Source of the DNA: Ahaetulla prasina
Taxonomy: Eukaryota > Chordata > Lepidosauria > Squamata > Colubridae
NCBI RefSeq assembly: GCF_028640845.1
Contig: NC_080541.1
Span: 154,583,502-154,647,501, forward strand
DNA: 64,000 bases
Direction: 5' to 3'
Translations under genes and position numbers: made by a program
Notes under the pieces: generated by a model
What the model was told of the DNA's origin: nothing
Databases searched by the model: none
The model's input: the letters and a program-made list of their open reading frames with translations, nothing else
In this document: piece by piece, positions 10,485 through 21,540 of the stretch
Layout: each line of letters begins with the position of its first letter
How positions within the stretch are numbered: position 1 is the first letter of the stretch

Positions 10485-11125
10485 CCTGAAAATGATGCTT
10501 TAATTCAATAATATTAGCTTAATAATTCACAATTATACACATGTACACACATCCTCACACTAGGTGTGCTTTCCCAAGATGAATCCATTTTCCAGCTTTT
10601 GAACAAACTGAAACAGGCTCTTTGGAAACAAAACAAAGAACAGTAACTGCTTGCCGTGTACAAAAGGTACTTCTCTGCAGGAGGCCATTAAAGCCAGTTC
10701 ACTTGTTTAATGGAAAACACGTGTTAGTCTGCAACAAAAGGAAGAGGTTAGAGAGGAGTTAGTAGTACTTCTAAACATTTAAGACGAAAGCTGAAAAATA
10801 TTTTAAGCTTTTCATCATTTCATTTTCTTACATTCCTTGATGTGAACCTTTTTTTGTTGTTGTTATTGTCAAAAATAAGTGAAGTTAAGGTTGTACAGTT
10901 TTATCTCTTTTGCTGAATATAAGCCTTGCTGAATTCAGTGGAACTTCTGTCTGTATAGGTACAGAGGTTTGCAAAGTAAGTTTTTTTTCCCCCTGGCGAT
11001 ATGACTTAAAAGAAATTAAACCATAACTAGACTGAGATATTCCATGTCTTGTAGTCTAATGAATTAAAAAAGGTAATCCACTTGGATCAGGATCACAGTG
11101 TGGGAAAACAAAGATAACCTTGTGG
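10485..11125. other. Unassigned sequence
   Basis: No repeat family or frame recognised. Confidence 0.5.
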
Positions 11126-11136
11126 CAGAGATCTTT

Positions 11137-11718
11137 TTTTTTTGAATTTTTTTTTATTTTATAAACAAACATACAGTACATAATCAATCATTCAGTGTAT
11201 CATCTGAGTACATCTTTTGCGTCTTCTTGTTCCTCAAATGTTAACCATTTCATAATATCATCATTTCATTTATTGTAACATTTCTCCCACATTTCTTGCT
11301 TTACTATTAATACATTTATCAATCTTCTCTCACCTCTTTCTTCTTCCCATGTTTCATTACAATATTACCATATATATATTTCTTCTCTAATCAATGGTAA
11401 AATTGTCCCCATATCTTAAAATATTCAGATTCCTCTATTTCTTTAATTGTCAAAGTCAATCTATTCATTTCTGCACAATCCGATATTTTCTTAATTACTT
11501 CTCCCTCTGTAGGGATTTTTCCTGCTTTCCATCTTTGCACAAATGCCATCCTCGCTGCAGTTATTATATGTATAATCAAATATATATTTTCTTTACTAAA
11601 TATCTCTGGTAGGATACCCAATAGGAACAGTTCAGGTTTTAAATCTATATGTTGTTGTATCATTTCTTCTAACCATGTTTTAATTTTAATCCAATAGTTT
11701 TTTTGCTTCTGGACATGT
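11137..11718 (-). mobile_element. L1 LINE, 5'-truncated copy with TSD
   Basis: Minus-strand translation of 11391-11663 gives ELFLLGILPEIFSKEN, LIIHIITAARMAFVQRW and EMNRLTLTIKE. This matches the ORF2 C-terminus of the complete L1 (FFLLGIIMDCTAIETKLI, NLITATRLLIAQYW). The 3' end is a poly(A) seen as T-rich sequence at 11137-11160. An 11-bp TSD, CAGAGATCTTT, flanks it at 11126-11136 and 11719-11729, which is the signature of target-primed reverse transcription. Confidence 0.92.
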
Positions 11719-11729
11719 CAGAGATCTTT

Positions 11730-12074
11730 GTAGACAGAAAGATGAAGCTGAATAAGACATAACGGAAAGCGAACACTGAGACTCTCCAAGACATCATGAA
11801 TCCTGATGAAGTTTGTTTTTCCTACTCCTTCCAGCATTCAGGAACAGGGGATAAAAACAGAAACAGACTCCTTGAAACCTCACTCCAAACCAAGCACTCA
11901 AAAATAACACTAAAAATAAAATTTAATCAAGAAAATAAATGGATCTGGCAGTAGAAGCTAGAGACTTGTCTCCTGTTTTCAAACCAACATCTTAATAGGC
12001 TTTAAAGCCTCAGCTGTGAGCATATAAGCAGTTACTGACTTAAATAGTCTCTGACCTCTTCCTTCTCACAGAAA
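11730..12074. other. Unassigned sequence
   Basis: No gene or repeat recognised. Confidence 0.5.
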
Positions 12075-12283
12075 CAGAGTTGGAAGTCATCTTGGAAGTC
12101 ATCTAGTCCAAGGATACCCAACCCAAGGACCAAGACACTCTATCAGGCCATAAGCCATTTGGAAATGGGCCATGGAAGCACAAGGCAAGTGCATGTGTAG
12201 ATCCCTACTTCCACAAATAGTGGGTGAGCATGTGTGGACTCCATTTGTATTGAAAGACTGCTATCATCTCACCCCCGGCCCTT
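12075..12283 (-). mobile_element. CR1 LINE relic, left part
   Basis: CAGAGTTGGAAGTCATCTTG and TCATCTAGTCCAAGGA match the CR1 3' end, and GACTGCTATCATCTCACCCC near 12262 matches its coding part. The segment between (about 12116-12245) is foreign or diverged; CCCAACCCAAGGACC suggests a small hAT remnant. CR1 similarity resumes at about 12806, after a roughly 520-bp insertion. Confidence 0.55.
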
Positions 12284-12805
12284 GTTGTGACCTAGGCTTA
12301 TTAACTCATTGCAATTAGTCCCCAAAAAACCTATTTTATTGAAACAGCTGAGAATTACATTCATTCCCAGCTGAGTCCCAATTAGTTACAAAAAAAGTCC
12401 ATTGGAAGAAATCCTTCGGGATAATCACCAACCTTTATCTTCTTTGACACCCTGCCAAAGGCCTTACTTGGCAAAGCCCCACGGAGTTCAGAAACAAACA
12501 AGAGATGCTGACTGGAAACAGAGTTAGCAATGTTGCTTTCCTGCAAAAGGCCCAAGTGCCTTTGTTTCTCTTTTAAGCCTTATGGCAGGGGCTAATCATC
12601 TCCTGGCCTTACTCCCGACTTGTCCTTTTTGCTTTATCTGCTCTTTCCTTCTGGCAGCTCTGTGCATGCATGCACTAGGAACTGGCTCCTCCTGTTCCTC
12701 TATCTCTCTGCTGTCCGACTCTGGGGGCTCTGGAGTCCATGCATCACTCCCAGATAGTCCTGGCCCCATCTCTGCCTCTGATGCAGAGCCCTCATATGGG
12801 CCTTC
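12284..12805 (-). mobile_element. LTR-like insertion inside a CR1 relic
   Basis: The plus-strand left edge is TGTTGTGACCTAGG, so on the minus strand the segment ends CACAACA. On that strand it has a TATA-like CTTAAAAGAG (about 12570) and a polyadenylation-like CAATAAAATAGG (about 12330) in the order expected of an LTR. CR1 sequence continues on both sides. No TSD was confirmed, no internal retroviral region is present, and an unrelated non-coding transposon is possible. Frames across 12582-12929 are not supported as genes. Confidence 0.4.
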
Positions 12806-12885
12806 CCATATTCTTTTCACTAGACTAGGTATACCTAGTTCCTGTGATTGTTCTCCAGTTCCTGCAATCATTCTCCAAGTAAGGC
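12806..12885 (-). mobile_element. CR1 LINE relic, right part
   Basis: TTCTTTTCACTAGACTAG followed by GTATACCTAGTTCCTG matches the CR1 segment seen at 31.92-31.96 kb (TTCTTTTTATTAAACTAG, ACATACCCAGTTCCTG). Confidence 0.6.
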
Positions 12886-13482
12886 TTTCCAGTGTGAGGA
12901 ACCAGGTCTCTTTTCTTCCTACTCAATGAACTGAGTCCTGGCAAGACAGCCTAGAAGGATGGGAAGTCTGATATGCAAGCTTTATAAAGGGAGATTAGCA
13001 GGTGCTTTCTCTATAAGTTTCACTTACCTGGTATTTGGTATCTCCCTCAATCTTCTGTTCCAATTGTCCCACAGCTCTTTCATCTGAGTAGCCCTTATGC
13101 TTAGCAGGCAATGAGTCTGCAAACATTCACACACTGCTATTATGGCTTACTCACAAGGAGTCTAATATTTTCCCTTTGCTTATAAACCCCAAAGAAATTT
13201 TCTTTCTTGAAGTAGAAGTATGAGGGGTATCGGATCCATCAATTCTTAGTTTCCCTTTTTATCACCTTGGGATGTCTTCTGACTTCATTTTGTTTATATG
13301 TCATTCTGAAATGAGAAACACATAAAACCAGGAATGCAGGCATAAAATGTTCCAATTGTTCCAGACCAAGGAGGGAAGGAACCTTCAGTGGTGCTTACTG
13401 CAGAAGAGAATGCCATCTAATACATCTTTTATTACATCATTCAATAACATAAAGAGCATCAAAAGTTGCCTATTAGCAACTT
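12886..13482. other. Unassigned sequence
   Basis: No repeat family or frame recognised. Confidence 0.5.
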
Positions 13483-13690
13483 TGACTTATGTACCATTTC
13501 ATAGTGCTTTACAGCGCTCTCTAAGCAGTTGACAGAGTCAGAAGACTTCTCCCAATGATCTGAGTCCTCACTTTACCAATCTTGGAAGGATGGAAGGCTG
13601 AGTCAACCTTGAACTGGTTAGGATCAAACTCCTGGCAGTTGGCAGAATTAGCCTGCAATAATCATTCTAACCACTGTGCCACCTCAACTC
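13483..13690 (-). mobile_element. tRNA-derived SINE (same family as 41.4 kb)
   Basis: The minus strand shows a degenerate promoter end (GTGGCACAGTGGTTAGAAT-like), then AAGGTTGACTCAGCCTTCC, then GGTAAAGTGAGGACTCAG and a tail with GAGAGCGCTGTAAAGCAC. All segments recur in the copy at 41.4-41.64 kb. Confidence 0.75.
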
Positions 13691-14065
13691 CTGTTCCAAA
13701 ACTATTAATTACTTTGGCAATCTACCTGCACGCTGCATGTTTGAAGGGCTATTTTTAGAAATAAAAATCTGTAAACCAATAGGATGGTAAGGAATTAATT
13801 ATGGTCCTGATCCAAACATAGTCTCTTGGGTCCTTCTGCTTGCAAAAATATAGATCGGACAATCATTATGGAAAACTTCATCTCTTCCTGGCCCTTATAT
13901 ACATGGTTTCATCTTTAAGCAGCAACCATACACTTCTTTAAGAGTAATAGATAAATTACAGCTCAAATCCTTGTGACTACATGGACATTATTCATGTTGT
14001 TTTCATGCCAATAATGATAACTTGATCTACCTCTGCTTACTTCAATATTTTTTTTTAAACTTTTA
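13691..14065. other. Unassigned sequence
   Basis: No feature supported. Confidence 0.5.
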
Positions 14066-14198
14066 GTCTAATGCACAGATTTGGGAATTTCTGATAGTTT
14101 CCCCACCTGCATATTAACAAGGCCCAACCGTACTTAGCTTTTTCAAGATCAGTGAGGATGCGCAGCATTAAAGGAGTTAAACTAACTTGTGAATAGGC
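14066..14198 (-). pseudogene. 5S rRNA-like sequence (pseudogene or 5S-headed SINE remnant)
   Basis: On the minus strand the core reads CTGATCTTGAAAAAGCTAAG and overlaps AAGCTAAGTACGGTTGGGCC, followed by TTGTTAATATGCAGGTGGGG. Vertebrate 5S rRNA has CTGATCTCGGAAGCTAAGCA, GGGTCGGGCCTGGTTAG and TACTTGGATGGGAGACC in the same order and spacing. The region therefore covers the internal control region (A box and C box) used by TFIIIA and RNA polymerase III. Outer parts are less similar, but the total length (about 130 bp) fits a 121-base 5S gene. It is too diverged to be a working gene. It could be a retropseudogene or the head of an ancient 5S-derived SINE. Confidence 0.65.
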
Positions 14199-14515
14199 TA
14201 AAATGCCTCTTGACTCTGTACTGCTTGGTACAACATATGAAGTCGACATTTGGGACCTGGCCTGGCCAAAAGGAAGCATAATCCTATCCTATTATCAATG
14301 ATGCTTTACCAAATAACATGCCCAATAAAACTGATTCACTTATATATCACAGTTTCTCACAAGAAAACCTCATCCCTGTCATCCTTTTTCTCTCATACTG
14401 AAATAGGTGGGAAAGTATACAAGTTGAAAAGTAAGATTTAAAGAAGGAAATTATTTTTGTTTTAAACATTGGCAACACTGCATGTTTAATATAATCAGTC
14501 TGTCTTTCTGTCTGC
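14199..14515. other. Unassigned sequence
   Basis: No feature supported. Nothing like a tRNA or SINE body follows the 5S-like piece on either side. Confidence 0.45.
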
Positions 14516-14579
<64 letters not shown>

Positions 14580-14595
14580 TGTCTATCTATCTATC

Positions 14596-14646
<51 letters not shown>

Positions 14647-14754
14647 ACCATCTATATCTCTCTCTCTCTCTATCATCTCTTTCTCTCTCTCTCTCTCATC
14701 TAACTATATCTGCCATCTATCTATCTTTAGTGCTATCTCCCTCTCTCATATGCA

Positions 14755-14786
<32 letters not shown>

Positions 14787-14790
14787 CCTC
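14516..14790 (+). repeat. Compound microsatellite (TATC)n with TC-rich part
   Basis: TATC runs at about 14516-14645 are broken by TATTG and TATCATC interruptions. TC-rich sequence follows at 14655-14700 and 14755-14790. Tyr/Leu/Ser-rich frames here are artefacts. Confidence 0.96.
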
Positions 14791-15858
14791 CCTCCTTCTC
14801 GTATAATGCTCCCACTTCCTCACCCCACCAACTCCTTAACCCCTGTGAGATGAGTTGGGCTAAAGGACCATGCCTGGCCCAAAGTCATCTAGCTGCTTTT
14901 ATGCCTAAGAAATCCACTCCCAGTCTTTAGTTCAGCTTCTCAACCAATAAGTGGCTCTTATTTCACTTACTAGTTCTTTGACTTCACTCAACTTCAATCA
15001 CAATGTCTACCTATTGCAGTAATATTAATATTTGCATATGCAGTTTTAGACCTTTGTTTCTGTGTAGTCTGGGACCAGGTTTATCCCCCTAACATAAAAA
15101 GTCAAAGATTTCACTAATCTATCTAGATCCCCCCTAACCTTAAGCCACAAAACTGCATATTACACTTATCTTAAATCCATTTCCCTCTGTTAGAAGAATG
15201 AGTTCTGGAAAGCTTCCAGTTGTTGTAGTGGCATAATCAGTTACAGTAACAACTAGTTGTTATCGAGATTTCCTGATTCTCCCTTGAAGTTATCCAAATA
15301 CTTTCTAGTTTATATATCTTTCCTTTTCAGCATTAAGCTCAGCATCTCTTTGTTGCAAACAGGCTTTGATCTTGTTCCATCCCTCTCACATGCACACACT
15401 TATGTAAACATGAAAGAGTCTCTGTTGGACATTTTGCTTTTCCTCTTGATAAGCAGACTTTTATTGTACTTTTTGCACTGAGTACCACCAGCTATATTTT
15501 TCAAAATGAGGCTGGGAGTTGCAGTTTTCTTTCTGGGAGAATGTCTTGACTGAAGCCAGTGGCAGAATATCAATCTAGTTTTCAGTCCCCTTTCAAGGAG
15601 CCCTGGAATACCTTCTCATCTTTCTTTGGGCGGTACTTTTACATCATCATCTGCCTTTCCTCTCTTCCTTTTAGCTGCAGGTTTGTACTTTTTTCTATTA
15701 ATTTAATCAAGGAATGGAGAGAAAGGAAGAGTTTTCCAACTAACCAGTGGGAAAATGCATGCTTCTTTTATTTCTTGAGTTGTTTTTTTAAAATGGAGAA
15801 AATGGAACAATGACTGTGTGAAAGCTGCTCTTTGTCTGCTCATGAAGAGCAGACAAAG
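14791..15858. other. Unassigned sequence
   Basis: No repeat or coding feature is recognised. Confidence 0.5.
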
Positions 15859-15996
15859 AATAGAATAAAATAGAATAGAATAGAATAGAATAGAATAGAA
15901 TAGAATAGAACAGAACAGAACAGAACAGAGTAGAGTAGAGTAGAGTAGAGTAGAGTAGAGTAGAGTAGAGTAGAGTAGAGTAGAGTAGAATAGAAT
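15859..15996 (-). repeat. L3-tail microsatellite with three variant blocks
   Basis: The plus strand shows blocks of TAGAA (to about 15910), CAGAA (about 15911-15929) and TAGAG (about 15930-15985), then a return to TAGAA before the L3 3' end. Each block is internally uniform, so single-base variants have spread along the array. Confidence 0.96.
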
Positions 15997-16181
15997 TTTT
16001 ATTAGCCAAGTGTAATTGAATACACAAGAAACTTGTCTCTGGTGCATAAACCTCTCAGTGTACATACAAGCATCAAGTAATAAATCATGATCATAAAATA
16101 CAATCATCATAAATCATGAGATACAAACAACAAAGTTACAGTAATAAGAAGCTAAGGAAATAGTAATAGGAAAGATGAAAA
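15991..16181 (-). mobile_element. L3-type CR1 LINE, short 3' fragment
   Basis: AATTTTTATTAGCCAAGTGT then AATTGAATACACAAG and CTCTCAGTGTACAT match the L3 3' end in reverse orientation. It is more diverged than the copies at 28.4 and 36.6 kb. It abuts the tail of the next L3 copy. Confidence 0.82.
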
Positions 16182-16182
16182 T

Positions 16183-16920
16183 ATAGAATAGAATAGAATA
16201 GAATAGAATAGAATAGAATAGAATAGAATAGAATAGAATAGAATAGAATAGAATAGAATAGAATAGAATTTTTTATTGGCCAAGTGTGATTGGACACACA
16301 AGGAATTTGTCTTGGTGTATATGCTCTCAGTGTACATAAAATAAAAGATACATTCACCAAGGTATAACACTTACAACACTAGTCATAGGGTACAAATTTA
16401 ACACTTAATGATACAACACTTAAAGATAGTCATAAGCTACAAATAAACAGTCAGGAAACAATCAATATCTATAAATTGTAAGGATACAAGCCACAAAGTT
16501 ACAGTCATACAGTCATAAGTGGAAGGAGATGGGTGATGGGAATGTTGAGAAGATTAATAGTAGTGCAGATTTAATCAATAGTTTGACAGCGTTGCAAAGT
16601 GATGGCGTTCGGGGAAAAACTGTTCTTGTGTCTAGTTGTTCTGGTGTGCAGTGCTCTATAGCATCGTTTTGAAGGTAGGAGTTGAAACAGTTTATGTCCA
16701 GGATGTGAAGGTTCTGTGAATATTTTCACAGCCCTCTTTTTGACTCATGCAGTATACTGGTCCTCAATGGAAGGCAGTTCTAATTATCCTCTGAAGTCTA
16801 TGTCTGTCTTGGGTTGCAGAACCAAACCAGACAGTTATAGAGGTGCAGATGACAGACTCAATAATTCCTCTGTAGAACTGGATCAGCAGCTCCTTGGGCA
16901 GTATGAGAAGGATAATAGGT
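16183..16920 (-). mobile_element. L3-type CR1 LINE, 5'-truncated copy with (ATAGA)n tail
   Basis: The tail occupies 16183-16269. TTTTTTATTGGCCAAGTGTG and GACACACAAGGAATTTGTC follow. Upstream parts (16600-16918) include AGAACCAAACCAGACAG and GATCAGCAGCTCCTTGGGCA, which match the coding part read at 28.65-29.15 kb. No intact frame remains. Confidence 0.88.
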
Positions 16921-16967
16921 AATGCAGCCCTACTAGATGATTTGACATCCTAGACCTAGGGCATAGA

Positions 16968-17108
16968 CAGTGTTGTGGGAATTAGTTGTTTAACAGAATA
17001 ATAACATGGATGAAAAACTGTCTTTGTGTCTGATTGTTTTGGCGTACAATGCCCTGTAGCGTTGCCTTCAGTTGAAATAGTTTATGTCCAAGATATGAGG
17101 GGTCTGGC
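16968..17108 (-). mobile_element. L3-type CR1 LINE, internal fragment
   Basis: It contains GAAAAACTGTCTTTGTGTCT, TTTGGCGTACAATGCCCTG and TAGTTTATGTCCAAGATATG, which match 16.61-16.71 and 28.73-28.81 kb. It is the third L3 piece in one kilobase. A short Sauria SINE-like match (GGCCCTTCAGCTTTGAAACG) touches its right end. Confidence 0.75.
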
Positions 17109-18147
17109 CCTTCAGCTTTGAAACGGAGATTCTATGACTTTTTTTTAGATTGTAAACAAGTATCATAACAGAAATTAGGATCTTGGCAAGATTATTTAAT
17201 TCTACAATATCTATGATTGGGAAATATATATGTAGAGAGAGCGCGCGTTTTTCCACACAAAACTGAAAATAGGATATGCAAGGACACCATGACCTACTCT
17301 GGAAATGATTTCTCAACTCAGAAAATAGTGCAATCTACCTTATATTGTCTTGGAGATAAAAACATCTTAATTTAGCCATATTGCTGACTGCCATTTGAAA
17401 GAAAAAAAAAAAAAGCTCTACCCTCCCATTATCTAGAATGAGAAAAACATAAATTAGTGCCTATTGCTTTGTTTATTTGATTATCAGAATGATATGAATT
17501 TTACAGGATTTGTATAACAATATAAATGAAGGAAGCATTCTGGGAGAGATAAACTAAGGGCTAGTTTAGTTTCAGGGCCAAGATTTCAATTTTGGACACA
17601 ACAAATAACTGCTTAGTTTCAAGGCTATGAAGAGCAAGGCAGAGTCCACTGAAGCATGGAAAAGGCAAGAAGAAGCAGTTTTTAAAAACCAGCATTGTAG
17701 GTTTAAAAGTCTATGGATATAATACAGAACTACACCTTCATTATGACAGAAGGCAACCCATTGCTGACTATGTTTCATTTTAATTCACTATAAGATGTTT
17801 TTAACTAGTCATACCATGTCAAAAATGTAGAGATTTTAGCCAAGATGGAGTCTAGAAGCCAAGTTTAGCTGAGAAAACTAGGGAACCTGTGATTTATTTA
17901 CAATATTAGGGTATTATGACATATTATTTGGAGCTACATGACTTTTTATAAAAGTGTCCCTTGTTTGTTTAGCTGATAACACTAATTATGAAAATAGCTT
18001 CTGTACTGAAGAATATCTGTGGCATATTTCAGCAAGTGGTTAGAGATTTGTACAAAAATTAAGGTTGCAAAGAATAATGGTATTTTTTCTGCTTTAATTG
18101 GAGTTGAATTGTTAGGAAAAAAGAATAGAGAGAACTGTAATAAAAGA

Positions 18148-18149
<2 letters not shown>
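17109..18149. other. Unassigned sequence
   Basis: No gene or repeat family recognised apart from a short poly(A) near 17402. Confidence 0.5.

Positions 18150-18216
<67 letters not shown>
18150..18216 (-). repeat. (ATT)n microsatellite at the tail of L2 copy 2
   Basis: About 22 ATT units directly precede the reversed L2 3' end. Confidence 0.97.
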
Positions 18217-18223
<7 letters not shown>

Positions 18224-18412
18224 ATTTGTATACCGCCCATCTCCCGAAGGACTCAGGGCGGTTCACAGTCAAAAACAACAGAAAAACATATAATACATAA
18301 AAAAAAGCTAAAAGAATAGACAGTTAAATTCAGTTGATGCTCTAACTTTTAAATACAAATTTAAAACCTCATTTAAACCCCTTTTTTTAAAATCCCAAAT
18401 TTAAAACTACGT

Positions 18413-20500
18413 TCAAGCTAGTCCTGCTCTTCGAAACAGCAGCGTCTTCAGCTCACGGCGGAAGGACTTGAGATCGGGGAGTTGACGAAGCCCCAGAGGA
18501 AGCTCGTTCCAGAGGGTAGGGGCCCCCACAGAGAAGGCCCTCCCCCTAGAGGTCGCCAGCCGACATTGTTTAGCTGACGGTATCCGGAGGGGGCCCTCTC
18601 TGTGGGGGCGCACTGGTCGGTGAGAGGCTAATGGTGGCAGTAGGCGGTCCCGTAAATATCCCGGTCCTAGGCCATGGAGCGTTTTAAAGGTGATAACAAG
18701 TACCTTGAAGTGAACCCGGAAGACCACTGGGAGCCAGTGCAGATTACGCAGGAGGGGTGTCACATGGGAGCCAAAAGGTACTCCCTCTATCACCCGCGCA
18801 GCCACATTCTGGACCAGTTGGAGTCTCTGGGTACCCTTCAAAGGGAGCCCCATGTAGAGAGCATTACAGTAGTCCAGGCGGGATGTAACCAGGGCATGAG
18901 CAACCGTGCATAAGGCAGCCCGATCCAGAAAGGAACGTAACTGGCGTATCAGGCGAACCTGATGAAAAGCTCCCCTGGTGACGGCTATCATATGATCTTC
19001 TAAAGACAGCCGTGCATCCAGGAGGACGCCCAGATTACGAGCCCTTTCCGTGGGGGCCAATAGTTCACCCCCAATGGTCAGTGATGGAATTAGTTGACTG
19101 TACCGGGCCGCCGGCATCCACAGCCACTCGGTCTTGGTGGGATTTAGTCTGAGTCTGTTCCTCCCCATCCAAACCCGTACGGCCTCCAGGCACTGGGACA
19201 TCATTTCAACAGCCTCGTTGGGGTGGTTAGGGGTGGAAATATAGAGCTGAGTATCATCAGCGTATAGATGACAACTCACCCCAAAACCACGGATGATCTC
19301 ACCCAGCGGCTTCATATAGATGTTGAACAGAAGAGGCGAGAGAACCGACCCCTGCGGCACCCCACATAAGAGGCGCCTTGGGGTCGATCTCTGTCCCCCC
19401 GTCAACACCGTCTGCGACGGTCGGAGAGGTAGGAGGAGAACCACCGATGAACAGTGCCCCTCACTCCAAGTCCTCGAGTCGGCGCAGCAGGATACCATGA
19501 TCGATGGTATCAAAAGCCGCTGAGAGATCTAATAGGACCAAGACAGAGGAACAACCTCTGTCCCGAGCCCTCAAGAGATCATCAACCAACGCGACCAAGG
19601 CTGTTTCCGTGCTGTGACCAGGCCGGAAACCGGACTGGAATGGATCAAGATAGACATTTTCATCCAGGTACTGGGGCAACTGTCGTGCAACCACACTCGA
19701 CAACCTTTGCCACTAAAGCGAAGGTTGGAGACCGGACGATAATTTGCTAAACTAGCTGGGTCAAGGAAGGCTTCTTGAGGAGGGCCTCACCACCGCCTCT
19801 TTCAAGGCGGCAGGGAAAACACCCTCCATCAAAGAAGCGTTCACAATTTTCTGGAACCAGCCTCGTGTCACCTCCCGGGTGGCCAAAACTAACCAGGAGG
19901 GACACGGGTCCAATAAACATGTGGTCGCATTCAATCTCCCCATTAACCTGTCCATGTCCTCAGGAGCCACAGGATCAAACTCATCCCAGATAATAACATC
20001 AAGACCTGCCTCCTCCACCCCGTCTGGATCCACCCAGTCTGTGTCCAACCCCTCCCGAATTTGAGCGATTTTATCAAACAGATATTGTCCAAATTCCTCA
20101 GCTCAACCCTTTAAGGGTTCCTCTACCGCTCCCTGATGGAGGAGCGAGTGGGTCACCCTAAACAGGGCGGCTGGGCGGTTATCTGCTGATGCAATGAGGT
20201 TGGAAAAATACTCCCGTTTTGCCAGCCTCATCGCCACTAGATAGGTCTGAATTTGAGACCTAACTAGTGTCCGTCAGATTCGGAGCGGCTGACCCTCCAG
20301 ATACTCTCTAGGCGTCTTTTCCGCGCTTCATTTCCCTCAGCCCCTCGGAGTACCAAGGGCTAAACGAGATCGGCACCGGGTCAGAGGCCGCAAAGGCACG
20401 ACTCGGTCTAGGCGCCAGCCGCCCGATCCCAGGCGGCGACCAGAGCTTCAGCCGAGTCGTGGGCTAAATCCTCAGGAATAGCCCAAGCTCCGTCTGGAAC
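18413..20500 (-). pseudogene. L2 reverse transcriptase and C-terminal region, copy 2
   Basis: Pieces in changing frames are found in this order. DEFDPVAPEDMDRLMGRLNA lies at about 19.95 kb. [20 protein letters not shown] and [20 protein letters not shown] follow at 19.46-19.70 kb. A long frame at 18413-19513 then has GVPQGSVLSPLLFNIYMKPL, LYADDTQLYISTP, NPTKTEWLWMPAARY, TSRLDYCNALYMGLPLK and APTLWNELPLGLRQLPDLK. All catalytic motifs can be seen, but frame breaks near 19.48 and 19.72 kb and the ruined linker prevent a complete protein. The first 30 codons of the long frame are out-of-frame noise. Confidence 0.87.
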
Positions 20501-20503
20501 CCT

Positions 20504-21166
20504 TCAGGGTCCATCAGGCGCCTGGGACGGAACCAGCGAGTCGGTTCCGTCTCCTTGCGGTGGGGTCAGCGGTTGAAAGTCTAGTTGAAGGAGCGAATGA
20601 TCTGACCATGACAAGGGTTTGATAACTAACTCCCCTAATTCCAGATCATTCAACCACTGTCCAGAGACAAAAATCAAATCCAGAGTGTTCCCCCCGATGT
20701 GAGTGGGGTCGTTCACTAACTGGGTCAGGTTCAAGGCCGTCATGGAAGCCATGAACTCCCGAGCTGATGTGGATGCTATCCCCACCGACGGCAAATTGAA
20801 ATCCCCCATGACCATAAGCCTGGGGATCTCCACTGCCATCCCGGTGACCATCTCCAACAGCTCAGGCAGGGTTTCTGTCACGTAGCAAGGAGCTAGGTAC
20901 GTGATCAGTAAACCCACCTGAACCCCACGGCCCCACTTCACAAGGAGGGACTCACATCCGGTTATCTGTGGTACAGTGATCTCCTTCAGCTCAAGACCCT
21001 CGTTGATAATAACCACCACTCCCCCACCCCTACCCTGGGCCCTGGCCTGATGGAATGCACGGAAACCCGGTGGGCACATCTCTATCAGGGGAACCCCCCC
21101 TTCCGTGCCCAACCAGGTCTCCGAAATGCCAATCAGGTCCGCACCCCCCTCATTCATCTTTTCCAT
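20504..21166 (-). pseudogene. L2 endonuclease domain, copy 2
   Basis: A 220-codon stretch contains [58 protein letters not shown] and [12 protein letters not shown], the Glu, Asp-Asn and Asp-His motifs of the exonuclease III-like fold. The N-terminal motif seen in copy 1 (CNARS) is missing because the element is truncated. The frame ends at a stop about 20 residues after the domain, where copy 1 continues toward the RT by a frame change. Confidence 0.85.
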
Positions 21167-21180
21167 ATAAGAAAATAAGT

Positions 21181-21532
21181 TTTAAATCAGTCAGGGTGAT
21201 AAAACAGCCAAACAACCTTCTCTTATAGCTTTTATAGATAGAAAATGGGAAACTGTGAGGTGCACAAGCGGTTGAAATTTTCTAATCTCTAAATTTTAAT
21301 CTTGCTCCAAGATCTTTTGATTAGACGAAAGAGTAATTGAATCTCAAAAAAAATTTCTGATCTGAGGGAGGACCTGACCTGAATCTAAGACTTCCCCACT
21401 TCTGAAAAACATTTTAGAATGCTAGAAGATGTCAAACAATCATTTTGCTTTGTTTTAAAGCCTTCTGTTTTTAACAGGTAGAATCTTCCTATATTTGTAG
21501 CACATTGAAATCTGGAACTACCGTAGAAATGG
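21181..21532. other. Unassigned sequence
   Basis: No feature supported. Confidence 0.5.
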
Positions 21533-21540
21533 AAATAGCT

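Larger units (their letters stand above)
18217..21180 (-). mobile_element. L2-clade LINE, copy 2, 5'-truncated
   Basis: It reads on the minus strand: endonuclease (21166-20504), linker, reverse transcriptase (about 20048-18413), then the 3' end with the hairpin seen here as ACCGCCCATCTCCCGAAGGA. It lacks the 5' region and the first residues of the endonuclease present in copy 1. Protein identity with copies 1 and 3 is high along most of the RT. Several frameshifts are present. Confidence 0.9.

Noticed and set aside
12582..12929. Frames of 115 (plus) and 91 (minus) codons
   Set aside because: They lie in the LTR-like insertion and a CR1 fragment; no domain, and one crosses the boundary between the two.
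14482..14806. Tyr/Leu/Ser-rich frames
   Set aside because: They are microsatellite translation.
15703..16370. Minus-strand frames rich in Leu-Phe-Tyr-Ser
   Set aside because: They read through L3 tails and AATAG-type repeats.
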